Shown here piece after piece: positions 1-8,189 of a DNA stretch of 64,000 bases. Where the stretch lies: the NCBI RefSeq assembly GCF_003074055.1, contig NZ_CP029043.1, positions 1,604,501-1,668,500 on the forward strand. The letters are read 5' to 3'. The notes under the pieces were generated by a model. It worked only from the letters and a program-made list of their open reading frames with translations, did not search any database and was not told the origin of the DNA. Numbering within the stretch: position 1 is the first letter of the stretch; every line of letters starts with the position of its first letter. This DNA is from Streptomyces nigra (lineage in GTDB: Bacteria; Actinomycetota; Actinomycetes; Streptomycetales; Streptomycetaceae). The position numbers were made by a program, and so were the translations under genes.

Positions 1-1428
1 GAGGGCCTGGAGGACCGGGACTGGGCGGTCGCCGAGAGCCGCGACGTGCTGCGGGCGGTCCTCGGCACCGACCTCCCGGACGCCCTGCGGGTGCTGGAGT
101 TCGCGTGCGCCGAGGTGGTGCCGCGGCTGGCCCGCACCACGGACGAGATCGGGCACATCCTCAAGGCGCTCGACGGCGGCTATGTCCCGGCGGGCCCCTC
201 CGGCTCCCCGACCCGCGGTCTGGTCAACGTGCTGCCGACCGGCCGGAACTTCTACTCCGTCGACCCCAAGGCGATCCCGTCCCGGCTGAGCTGGGAGGTC
301 GGGCAGTCGCTCGCCGACTCGCTGGTGCAGCGCTACCTCCAGGACACGGGCGAGTACCCGAAGTCCGTGGGCCTGACGGTGTGGGGCACTTCGGCGATGC
401 GGACGCAGGGCGACGACATCGCGGAGATCCTGGCGCTGCTGGGCTGCCGCCCGGTGTGGGACGACGCCTCGCGCCGGGTCACCGGCTTCGAGGTGGTCGG
501 CCTGGCGGAGCTGGGGCGGCCCCGCATCGACGTCACCGTCCGGATCTCCGGGTTCTTCCGGGACGCGTTCCCGCACGTCGTCGGGCTCATCGACGACGCC
601 GTGCGCGCGGTCGCCGAGCTGGACGAGCCCGCCGAGCACAACTTCGTGAAGGCGCACGCCGACGAGGACACCGCCGCGCACGGCGACCGGCGGCGGGCCA
701 CGGCCCGGGTCTTCGGCTCGAAGCCGGGCGCGTACGGCGCCGGGCTGCTGCCGCTGATCGACGCCCGCAACTGGCGTTCGGACGCCGACCTCGCGGAGGT
801 GTACGCGGTCTGGGGCGGCTACGCCTACGGGCGCGGGCTGGACGGACGGGCGGCGCGCGGCGACATGGAGACGGCGTTCCGGCGGATCAACATCGCCGCG
901 AAGAACGTCGACACCCGTGAGCACGACCTCGTCGACGCCGACGACTACTTCCAGTACCACGGCGGCATGGTCGCGATGGTGCGGCATCTGACGGGCACCA
1001 GCCCGGAGGCGTACGTGGGCGACTCGGCCACGCCCGACCAGGTGCGCACCCGCACGCTCGGCGAGGAGACCCACCGGGTGTTCCGGGCCCGGGTGGTGAA
1101 CCCGCGCTGGATGGCGGCGATGCGCCGGCACGGCTACAAGGGCGCCTTTGAGATGGCGGCGACCGTCGACTACCTGTTCGGCTACGACGCCACGGCCGGC
1201 GTGGTCGACGACTGGATGTACGAGAAGCTCTCGGCCACGTACGTCTTCGACGCGGAGAACCGGGACTTCATGAAGAAGTCCAACCCGTGGGCGCTGCGCG
1301 GCATCACCGAGCGGCTGCTGGAGGCCGCCGACCGCGGCCTGTGGGCGGAGCCGGACGCGGAGACGCTGGACCGGCTGCGGGCCACCTATCTGGAGCTCGA
1401 AGGCGACCTGGAGGGCGACGAGAAGTGA
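1..1428 (+). CDS. cobN: Cobaltochelatase subunit CobN, C-terminal part (5' end outside window)
   Basis: The frame is open from the first base, so this is the last 475 codons of a longer gene. CobN is the large subunit of the aerobic ATP-dependent cobaltochelatase, which inserts Co(II) into hydrogenobyrinate a,c-diamide in the cytoplasm. CobN proteins are about 1,200 or more residues, so over half lies upstream. The visible part is the conserved CobN/BchH C-terminal domain (for example NFVKAHADED and the GYKGAFEMAATVDYLFGYDA segment). Its TGA overlaps the GTG of the chelatase ATPase gene by four bases (GTGA), so the two are translationally coupled. Identification is by sequence recognition and by the run of cob genes that follows. 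Confidence 0.93.
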   Translation, partial: EGLEDRDWAVAESRDVLRAVLGTDLPDALRVLEFACAEVVPRLARTTDEIGHILKALDGGYVPAGPSGSPTRGLVNVLPTGRNFYSVDPKAIPSRLSWEVGQSLADSLVQRYLQDTGEYPKSVGLTVWGTSAMRTQGDDIAEILALLGCRPVWDDASRRVTGFEVVGLAELGRPRIDVTVRISGFFRDAFPHVVGLIDDAVRAVAELDEPAEHNFVKAHADEDTAAHGDRRRATARVFGSKPGAYGAGLLPLIDARNWRSDADLAEVYAVWGGYAYGRGLDGRAARGDMETAFRRINIAAKNVDTREHDLVDADDYFQYHGGMVAMVRHLTGTSPEAYVGDSATPDQVRTRTLGEETHRVFRARVVNPRWMAAMRRHGYKGAFEMAATVDYLFGYDATAGVVDDWMYEKLSATYVFDAENRDFMKKSNPWALRGITERLLEAADRGLWAEPDAETLDRLRATYLELEGDLEGDEK

Positions 1429-3422
1429 CCACCCCCTTTCCTTTCACGGCCGTGGTCGGCCAGGACGACCTGCGGCTCGCGCTGCTGCTGAACGCCGTGT
1501 CCCCGGCGGTCGGCGGGGTGCTGGTGCGCGGCGAGAAGGGCACCGCCAAGTCGACGGCGGTCCGGGCCCTTTCGGCCCTGCTGCCGGAGGTGTCCGTCGT
1601 CGCCGGGTGCCGCTTCTCGTGCGATCCGGCGGCCCCCGACCCGGGCTGCCCGGACGGGCCGCACGAGGCGGGCACGGGTGCCTCCCGGCCGTCCCGGATG
1701 GTCGAGCTCCCCGTCGGCGCCTCCGAGGACCGGCTGGTCGGCGCCCTGGACATCGAGCGGGCGCTCGCGGAGGGCGTGAAGGCGTTCGAGCCGGGCCTGC
1801 TCGCCGACGCGCACCGCGGCATCCTGTACGTCGACGAGGTGAACCTCCTCCACGACCACCTGGTCGACCTGCTGCTGGACGCGGCGGCGATGGGCGCCTC
1901 GTACGTGGAGCGCGAGGGCGTCTCCGTGCGGCACGCCTCGAAGTTCCTGCTCGTCGGCACGATGAACCCCGAAGAGGGCGAGCTGCGGCCGCAGTTGCTG
2001 GACCGGTTCGGGCTGACCGTGGAGGTCGCGGCGTCCCGGGAGCCGGACCAGCGGGTGGAGGTCGTCCGGCGGCGCCTCGCGTACGACGACGATCCGGCCG
2101 GTTTCGCGGCCGGCTGGGCGGACGAGGAGGCGGCCGTACGGCAGCGCATCGTCGCGGCACGGGAGTTGCTGCCGTCGGTGCGGCTCGGTGACGGGGCGCT
2201 GCGGCAGATCGCGGCGACCTGTGCGGCGTTCGAGGTGGACGGGATGCGGGCCGACATCGTGATGGCCCGGACGGCCGTCGCGCTGGCCGCGTGGGCGGGG
2301 CGCACCGACGTGCTCGCGGAGGACGTCCGGCAGGCGGCGCTGCTCGCGCTGCCGCACCGCAGGCGCCGCAACCCCTTCGACGCGCCGGGCCTGGACGAGG
2401 ACAGACTGGACGAGACGCTGGAGGAGTTCGGCGGCCCGGACGACGACGATCCGGACCCGGACCCCGGCCCGGACGGCCCCGGCGGAGGCGGCGGTCAGCC
2501 GGAACCCGACGACGCGCCCCAGGGCGACGGCGACACCGCGGCCCGCCCCGAGGCCGGCGAGGACGGGCGGCCGCACGCCTCCGGGGGCGGCGAGCACTCG
2601 CCCGTACGGGCCTCGGAGCCCTTTCGCGCCAAGGTGCTGAGCGTGCCCGGCATCGGTGAGGGGGCCGCCGGGCGGCGGTCGCGGGCGCGGACCGAGCACG
2701 GGCGGACCACGGGCGCCCGCCGCCCCAAGGGCGCGCTGACGAAGCTGCACCTCGCGGCGACCGTGCAGGCGGCGGCGCCGCACCAGCGGGCGCGCGGACG
2801 GTCCGGGCCGGGCCTGGTCGTGCGCCGGGACGATCTGCGGCAGGCCACCCGTGAGGGCCGCGAGGGCAATCTCGTGCTGTTCGTGGTGGACGCCTCCGGG
2901 TCGATGGCGGCCCGGCAGCGGATGAGCGCCGTGAAGGGGGCCGTGCTGTCGCTGCTGCTGGACGCCTACCAGCGGCGGGACAAGGTGGGCCTGGTGACCT
3001 TCCGGGGGTCGGCCGCCGAGGTCGCGCTGCCGCCGACGTCGTCGGTTGACGCCGCGGCGGCCCGGCTGCAGACGCTGCCGACGGGTGGGCGCACCCCGCT
3101 CGCCGCGGGGTTGCTGCGGGCCCACGAGGTGCTGCGGGTGGAGCGGCTGCGCGATCCCGCGCGCCGGGCGCTGGTGGTGCTGGTGACGGACGGGCGGGCC
3201 ACCGGCGGTCCCGAGCCGGTCGCGCTGGCCGGGCGCGCGGCGCGGCTGTTCGCGGCCGACGGGGTCGCCTCGGTCGTCGTGGACTGCGAGTCGGGCCCGG
3301 TGCGGCTCGGTCTCGCCGGGCAGCTGGCGGGCGAACTGGGCGGTACGGCCGTGACGCTGGACGAGCTGCGCGCGGACAGCATCGCCGGACTGGTGAAGGA
3401 CGTGCAGAGGAGGGCCGCGTAA
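1425..3422 (+). CDS. Putative cobaltochelatase ATPase: fused ChlI/ChlD-type AAA+ and VWA protein
   Basis: A 665-residue protein starting at GTG 1425, inside the cobN stop. The N-terminal half is a magnesium-chelatase-type AAA+ domain with Walker A GEKGTAKST (about residues 36-44) and a Walker B stretch ILYVDEVNLL (about 133-142). A low-complexity Asp/Pro/Gly linker spans about 335-375. The C-terminal half is a VWA domain with a MIDAS motif DASGS (about 490). This BchI+BchD fusion is the usual actinobacterial motor partner of CobN and probably replaces CobS/CobT. An upstream in-frame ATG (1287) lies inside cobN and encodes Arg/Gly-rich nonsense, so GTG 1425 is preferred. Confidence 0.9.
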   Translation: MTTPFPFTAVVGQDDLRLALLLNAVSPAVGGVLVRGEKGTAKSTAVRALSALLPEVSVVAGCRFSCDPAAPDPGCPDGPHEAGTGASRPSRMVELPVGASEDRLVGALDIERALAEGVKAFEPGLLADAHRGILYVDEVNLLHDHLVDLLLDAAAMGASYVEREGVSVRHASKFLLVGTMNPEEGELRPQLLDRFGLTVEVAASREPDQRVEVVRRRLAYDDDPAGFAAGWADEEAAVRQRIVAARELLPSVRLGDGALRQIAATCAAFEVDGMRADIVMARTAVALAAWAGRTDVLAEDVRQAALLALPHRRRRNPFDAPGLDEDRLDETLEEFGGPDDDDPDPDPGPDGPGGGGGQPEPDDAPQGDGDTAARPEAGEDGRPHASGGGEHSPVRASEPFRAKVLSVPGIGEGAAGRRSRARTEHGRTTGARRPKGALTKLHLAATVQAAAPHQRARGRSGPGLVVRRDDLRQATREGREGNLVLFVVDASGSMAARQRMSAVKGAVLSLLLDAYQRRDKVGLVTFRGSAAEVALPPTSSVDAAAARLQTLPTGGRTPLAAGLLRAHEVLRVERLRDPARRALVVLVTDGRATGGPEPVALAGRAARLFAADGVASVVVDCESGPVRLGLAGQLAGELGGTAVTLDELRADSIAGLVKDVQRRAA

Positions 3423-4021
3423 TGCCGCAGGGACAGCCGAGTGTGGTGCCGGACGACGGGTTGACGACACGTCAGCGGCGCAACCGGCCGCTGGTGGTCG
3501 TGCACACGGGCATCGGCAAGGGCAAGTCGACCGCGGCCTTCGGGCTGGCGCTGCGCGCCTGGAACCAGGGGTGGCCCATCGGGGTGTTCCAGTTCGTGAA
3601 GTCGGCCAAGTGGAAGGTCGGCGAGGAGAACGCGCTGCGGGTGCTCGGTGCCAGCGGCGAGGGCGGCACCGTCGACTGGCACAAGATGGGCGAGGGCTGG
3701 TCCTGGGTGCAGCGCGACGCGCAGCTCGACAACGAGGAGAAGGCCCGCGAGGGCTGGGAGCAGGTCAAACGGGACCTGGCCGCAGAGACGTACAAGCTGT
3801 ATGTGCTGGACGAGTTCGCCTACCCCCTGCACTGGGGGTGGATCGACACCGACGAGGTCGTGGAGGTGCTGCGGGCCCGGCCCGGCACCCAGCACGTCGT
3901 GATCACCGGGCGGAACGCGCCGGAGAAGCTGGTCGCGTACGCCGATCTGGTGACCGACATGTCCAAGGTGAAGCATCCGATGGACGCCGGCCAGAAGGGC
4001 CAGAGGGGCATCGAGTGGTGA
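3422..4021 (+). CDS. cobO: Cob(I)yrinic acid a,c-diamide adenosyltransferase CobO
   Basis: CobO/CobA-type ATP:corrinoid adenosyltransferase, 199 residues, the normal family length. It attaches the 5'-deoxyadenosyl group to reduced cobalt. The P-loop GIGKGKST sits at residues 30-37, and the conserved YVLDEFAYPLHWGW region follows in the middle. The start ATG overlaps the preceding stop as TAATG. Its own TGA overlaps the GTG of cobB, so it is embedded in the cob operon between metal insertion and side-chain amidation. Confidence 0.95.
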   Translation: MPQGQPSVVPDDGLTTRQRRNRPLVVVHTGIGKGKSTAAFGLALRAWNQGWPIGVFQFVKSAKWKVGEENALRVLGASGEGGTVDWHKMGEGWSWVQRDAQLDNEEKAREGWEQVKRDLAAETYKLYVLDEFAYPLHWGWIDTDEVVEVLRARPGTQHVVITGRNAPEKLVAYADLVTDMSKVKHPMDAGQKGQRGIEW

Positions 4022-5367
4022 GCCCGTCCGTCCCCCGGCTGGTCGTCGCCGCGCCCTCCTCGGGCAGCGGCAAGACCACCGTCGCCACCGGGCTGATGGC
4101 CGCGTTCGCCGCGCGGGGGCTCGCCGTGTCCCCGCACAAGGTGGGCCCGGACTACATCGACCCCGGCTATCACGCGCTCGCCACCGGGCGGGTGGGCCGC
4201 AACCTCGACGCCTATCTGTGCGGCGCCGACCTGATCGGCCCGCTGTTCCGGCACGGGGCGCGGGGCTGCGACATCGCCGTGGTCGAGGGCGTGATGGGGC
4301 TGTTCGACGGGGCCGCGGGCGAGGGCGAGCTGGCGTCCACGGCGCAGGTCGCGAAGCTGCTGCGGGCGCCGGTGGTGCTGGTCGTGGACGCGTCGTCGCA
4401 GTCCCGTTCGGTGGCGGCGCTCGTGCACGGGTTCGCGTCCTGGGACCCGGAGGTGCGGATCGGCGGGGTGATCCTCAACAAGGTCGCCTCCGACCGGCAC
4501 GAGGAACTGCTGCGGGAGGCGCTGGACGCGGCGGGTGTCCCGGTGCTGGGCGTGCTGCGGCGGGCCGCGCCGGTGGACACGCCGTCCCGGCATCTGGGCC
4601 TGGTCCCGGCCGCGGAACGGCACGCCGACGCGGTGGAGGCCGTGGCGGCGATGGGGGCGCAGGTCGAGGCGGGATGCGATCTGGACGCCCTGCTGGCGCT
4701 GGCGCGCGGCGCCGGGCAGCTGGCGTGCGACGCCTGGGAGCCGCCGGCCGTCGCGCCGGTCGGGCGGACGGTCGTCGCCGTGGCCGGTGGACCGGCGTTC
4801 ACGTTCTCCTACGCGGAGCACGCCGAACTCCTCGCCGCCGCCGGGGCCGACGTCGTCCCCTTCGACCCGCTGCGGGACGAGGGTCTGCCGGACGGCACGG
4901 CCGGGCTGGTGATCGGGGGCGGGTTCCCCGAGGTGTACGCCGCCGAGCTGTCCGCGAACGAGCCGCTGCGCAAGGCCGTCGGCGATCTCGCGGCGAGCGG
5001 CGCCCCGGTGGCCGCCGAGTGCGCGGGGCTGCTGTATCTGTGCCGTGAACTGGACGGGCTGCCGATGTGCGGGGTGCTGGACGCCACGGCCCGGATGACC
5101 GAGCGGCTCACGCTCGGCTACCGGGACGCCGTCGCCGTCGGCGACAGTCCGCTCGCCGCCGCGGGGACGCGGATGCGGGCCCACGAGTTCCATCGGACCG
5201 TCGTCGAGCCGGGCGCGGGGCCGGCGCCCGCCTGGGGCGTGCGCGCACCCGATCGGCGCGTCGAGGGGTTCGTACGGGACGGCGTGCACGCGAGTTATCT
5301 GCACACCCACTGGGCCGCCGAACCCGGTGTGGCCCGTCGGTTCGTCGAGAGGTGCCGGACGTCATGA
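4018..5367 (+). CDS. cobB: Cobyrinate a,c-diamide synthase CobB/CbiA
   Basis: ATP- and glutamine-dependent amidation of the a and c carboxylates of the corrin ring; 449 residues, the expected length. An N-terminal dethiobiotin-synthetase-like ATPase domain has P-loop GSGKTT near residues 16-21. The C-terminal class-I glutamine amidotransferase domain has the nucleophile in AAECAGL (Cys335) and the histidine in HTHW (His431). Two tandem GTG codons (4015 and 4018) are possible starts; 4018 gives the GTGA overlap used elsewhere in this operon. It overlaps cobI at the 3' end as ATGA. Confidence 0.94.
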   Translation: MSPSVPRLVVAAPSSGSGKTTVATGLMAAFAARGLAVSPHKVGPDYIDPGYHALATGRVGRNLDAYLCGADLIGPLFRHGARGCDIAVVEGVMGLFDGAAGEGELASTAQVAKLLRAPVVLVVDASSQSRSVAALVHGFASWDPEVRIGGVILNKVASDRHEELLREALDAAGVPVLGVLRRAAPVDTPSRHLGLVPAAERHADAVEAVAAMGAQVEAGCDLDALLALARGAGQLACDAWEPPAVAPVGRTVVAVAGGPAFTFSYAEHAELLAAAGADVVPFDPLRDEGLPDGTAGLVIGGGFPEVYAAELSANEPLRKAVGDLAASGAPVAAECAGLLYLCRELDGLPMCGVLDATARMTERLTLGYRDAVAVGDSPLAAAGTRMRAHEFHRTVVEPGAGPAPAWGVRAPDRRVEGFVRDGVHASYLHTHWAAEPGVARRFVERCRTS

Positions 5368-6095
5368 GCAGCAGGCTGATCGGAGTCGGGGTGGGCCCCG
5401 GCGACCCGGAGCTGGTGACCGTCAAGGGCGTCAACGCGCTGCGCGCAGCCGATGTGGTCGTCGTCCCCGTGATGGACAGCGGGGAGCGGGGGCGCGCCGA
5501 GGCGACCGTGCTGCACTACGTGCCCGCCGAGAAGATCGTCAGGGTGGTGTTCGCGCTGAACGAGCGTACGGACCGCGCCCGGCGGGAGGCCGCCTGGGAC
5601 GCGGCAGGGCGGCGGGTCGCCGCGTTGCTGGCCGGGCACTCGGCCGTCGCCTTCGCGACCATCGGCGACCCCAACGTGTACTCGACGTTCACCTATCTCG
5701 CGCAGACGATCGTCGCGTCCGTGCCGGGCACCGTCGTCGAGACGGTCCCGGGCATCACCGCCATGCAGGACCTCGCGGCGCGCTCCGGTGCCGTCCTGAC
5801 GGAGGGGACCGAGCCGCTGACGCTGGTGCCCGTCACGGCCGGGGCGGCGGTGCTCAAGGAGGCCCTGGCCGGGCCCGGCACGGTCGTCGCCTACAAGTTC
5901 GGGCGCCAGGCCCGCGAGGTCGCCGAGGCGCTGCGCGAGAGCGGGCGCGCCGACGGTGCGGTGTGGGGGTCGGCGCTGGGACTGCCGGAGGAGTCGATCC
6001 GGCCGGCCGCCGACCTCGACGACGCCCCGCTGCCCTATCTGTCGACGCTCATCGCACCCGCCCGCCGCGACGGCGGCCGGGGCGGAAAGCTCTGA
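5364..6095 (+). CDS. cobI: Precorrin-2 C20-methyltransferase CobI/CbiL
   Basis: SAM-dependent tetrapyrrole methylase of 243 residues. The typical glycine-rich N-terminus IGVGVGPGDPELVTVKG and the internal TIGDPNVYSTFTY and VETVPGITAMQ motifs identify the C20 methylase, which converts precorrin-2 to precorrin-3. ATG 5364 overlaps the cobB stop (ATGA). A 40-base gap follows before cobM, the only real spacer within this operon. Confidence 0.93.
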   Translation: MSSRLIGVGVGPGDPELVTVKGVNALRAADVVVVPVMDSGERGRAEATVLHYVPAEKIVRVVFALNERTDRARREAAWDAAGRRVAALLAGHSAVAFATIGDPNVYSTFTYLAQTIVASVPGTVVETVPGITAMQDLAARSGAVLTEGTEPLTLVPVTAGAAVLKEALAGPGTVVAYKFGRQAREVAEALRESGRADGAVWGSALGLPEESIRPAADLDDAPLPYLSTLIAPARRDGGRGGKL

Positions 6096-6135
6096 ACCTC
6101 CCCTTCTGCCACACCCCTCGAGAGGACCCCACCCC

Positions 6136-6954
6136 ATGGCCGATGCCCGAACCGGCAAGGTGACCTTCGTCGGTGCCGGCCCCGGCGCCGCCGATCTGCT
6201 GACGTTCCGTGCCGCCCGCGCCATCGCCGAGGCCGACGTGGTGATCTGGGCGGCCAGCCTGGTCCAGGCGGAGGTCCTCCAGCACGCCCGCGAGGACGCC
6301 GAGGTCCTCGACTCGGCGGCGCTGTCCCTGGAGGACGTCGTCGCCGTCTACGAACGGGCCCTCGACGAGGGCCTGAAGGTCGCCCGCATCCACTCCGGGG
6401 ACCCGGCCCTGTGGGGCGGCACCCAGGAGCAGCTGGACCGGTGCGCGGACCTCGGCCTCAGGACCGAGGTGGTGCCGGGTGTGTCCGCGTTCTCCGCCGT
6501 GGCCGCCATCGCGCAGCGGGAGCTGACGATCCCCGAGGTCGCCCAGTCCGTGGTGCTGACCCGGCTCGGCGGCGGCAAGACGCCGATGCCGCCCGGCGAG
6601 GAGGTCCGCGAGTTCGCCAAGCACGGCACCACCATGGCGGTCTTCCTGTCGGCCGCCCGCAGCGGGCAGCTGGTGCGGGAGCTGCTGGAGGGCGGCTATC
6701 CGACGTCCACGCCGGTCGTCGTCGCCTACCAGGCGACCTGGCCGGAGGAGCTGGTCGTGCGGTGCACGGTCGGGACGCTGGAGGAGACGGTGAAGGAGCA
6801 CAAGCTCTGGAAGCACACGCTCTTCCTGGTCGGCCCGGCCCTGGAGGCGCACGGCACCCGCTCGCACCTGTACCACCCGGGCCACTTCCACGGGTACCGC
6901 AGGGCCGACCCGGCGGCCCGCCGGGCGCTGCGCGAACGGGGGGCCAGTACATGA
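6136..6954 (+). CDS. cobM: Precorrin-4 C11-methyltransferase CobM/CbiF
   Basis: A 272-residue tetrapyrrole methylase with N-terminal VTFVGAGPGAADLLT, the central HSGDPALWGG and the VVPGVSAFSAVAA loop, characteristic of CobM/CbiF. It methylates C11 of precorrin-4. ATG 6136 was chosen because GAGAGGA lies about 9 bases upstream and the family homology begins there; the longer open frame upstream runs through cobI. The stop overlaps the next ATG (ATGA at 6951). Confidence 0.93.
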   Translation: MADARTGKVTFVGAGPGAADLLTFRAARAIAEADVVIWAASLVQAEVLQHAREDAEVLDSAALSLEDVVAVYERALDEGLKVARIHSGDPALWGGTQEQLDRCADLGLRTEVVPGVSAFSAVAAIAQRELTIPEVAQSVVLTRLGGGKTPMPPGEEVREFAKHGTTMAVFLSAARSGQLVRELLEGGYPTSTPVVVAYQATWPEELVVRCTVGTLEETVKEHKLWKHTLFLVGPALEAHGTRSHLYHPGHFHGYRRADPAARRALRERGAST

Positions 6955-8189
6955 TCACGGTGGTGGGCACGGGGACGGGTGCCCCGCCGCCCCAGGACGT
7001 CCTCGCCGGCGCCGAGCTGGTGGTCGGCGGACGGCGCCACCTGGAGGCCGTACGGCTGCCCGCCGCGGCGGAGCGGGTCGTGCTCGGCCCGCTCGCGCCG
7101 GCGTTGGACACCATCGCCGCGTATGTCGCGAAGGAGCGCCCCGTCGTCGTGCTCGCCTCGGGTGATCCGGGGTTCTTCGGGATCGCGCGGGTGCTGGCCG
7201 AGCGGTTCGGCGCGGAGTGCCTGGATGTGCGGCCGGGGGTGTCCTCGGTGGCGTCCGCGTTCGCGCGGGCGGGCCTGACCTGGGACGACGCGGTGGTCGT
7301 CAGCGCGCACGGGCGGGACGCGCGGACGGCCGTGCGGGTCTGCCGGGCGCAGCCGAAGGTGGCCGTGCTGACCGGGCCGGGCGCCGGTCCCGCCGAGCTG
7401 GGGGCGGCACTGGCCCGTGCGGACGCGGACCGGGTGCTGGTCGTGGCGTCGGCTCTGGGGTCCGCCGGTGAGCGGGTCGAGCGGGTGACGCCGGCGGAGG
7501 CCGCCGCCCGGGACTGGGGTACGGCCGTGAACATCGTGCTGTGTCTCAAGGGCTCCGCCGTCGCGGGTGCCGCGCGCACGGTCGCCGGACCGGAGCGGGG
7601 TCCCGCGTCCTGGGCGCTGCCCGAGGACGCGTTCGCGCACCGCGACTCGATGATCACGAAGTTCGAGGTGCGGGCACTCGCGCTGGCCCGGCTCGGGCCC
7701 CGGCTCGGCGATCTGGTGTGGGACGTCGGCGCGGGCTCCGGTTCGGTGGCCGTGGAGTGCGCGCGGCTCGGGGCCGCCGTCACGGCCGTGGAGAAGACCG
7801 CGGACGGTGTCGCGCGGATCCGGGACAACGCGGCCGCGCACGGTGTGGACGTCCATGTGGTGCAGGGGGCTGCGCCCGACGTCCTGTCCGAACTGGACGC
7901 TCCCGACGCCGTGTTCGTGGGCGGCGGGGGGCGGGAGCTGGCCGCCGTCGTCACCGCGTGCGCGCTCCGGGCGCGGCGGACGGTCGTGGTCGCCATGGCG
8001 GCGCTGGACCGGGTGCCGGCCGCGCGGGCGGCGCTCATCGACGCCGGATTCGACTGCGACGGGGTGCTGTTGCAGTCGTCCCGGCTGGCACCGCTGCCCG
8101 GGGACGTGACCCGGCTGGCGGCCGCCAATCCGGTTTTCCTGTTGTGGGGCGTCAGAAGCCCCGTGGACGGCAAGGGAGTTGCTCAGTGA
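6951..8189 (+). CDS. cobL: Precorrin-6Y C5,15-methyltransferase (decarboxylating), CbiE-CbiT fusion (CobL type)
   Basis: Bifunctional enzyme of 412 residues. Residues 1 to about 205 form a CbiE tetrapyrrole methylase (ITVVGTGTG, VVVLASGDPGFFGIAR). Residues from about 220 form a CbiT class-I methyltransferase with the SAM loop WDVGAGSGSVAVE (about 257). It methylates C5 and C15 and decarboxylates the C12 acetate. It is coupled to cobM (ATGA) and to the next gene (GTGA). The fused form is the usual actinobacterial arrangement. Confidence 0.93.
   Translation: MITVVGTGTGAPPPQDVLAGAELVVGGRRHLEAVRLPAAAERVVLGPLAPALDTIAAYVAKERPVVVLASGDPGFFGIARVLAERFGAECLDVRPGVSSVASAFARAGLTWDDAVVVSAHGRDARTAVRVCRAQPKVAVLTGPGAGPAELGAALARADADRVLVVASALGSAGERVERVTPAEAAARDWGTAVNIVLCLKGSAVAGAARTVAGPERGPASWALPEDAFAHRDSMITKFEVRALALARLGPRLGDLVWDVGAGSGSVAVECARLGAAVTAVEKTADGVARIRDNAAAHGVDVHVVQGAAPDVLSELDAPDAVFVGGGGRELAAVVTACALRARRTVVVAMAALDRVPAARAALIDAGFDCDGVLLQSSRLAPLPGDVTRLAAANPVFLLWGVRSPVDGKGVAQ

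Noticed and set aside
1386..3470. Long open frames antisense to the chelatase, cobB, cobL and other genes
   Set aside because: They are Arg/Pro/Gly/His-rich mirror frames produced by high GC3 on the coding strand, with no domains and no ribosome sites.
6096..6135. Possible regulatory break (cobalamin riboswitch) between cobI and cobM
   Set aside because: The gap is only 40 bases and contains a ribosome site but no B12-box-like sequence.
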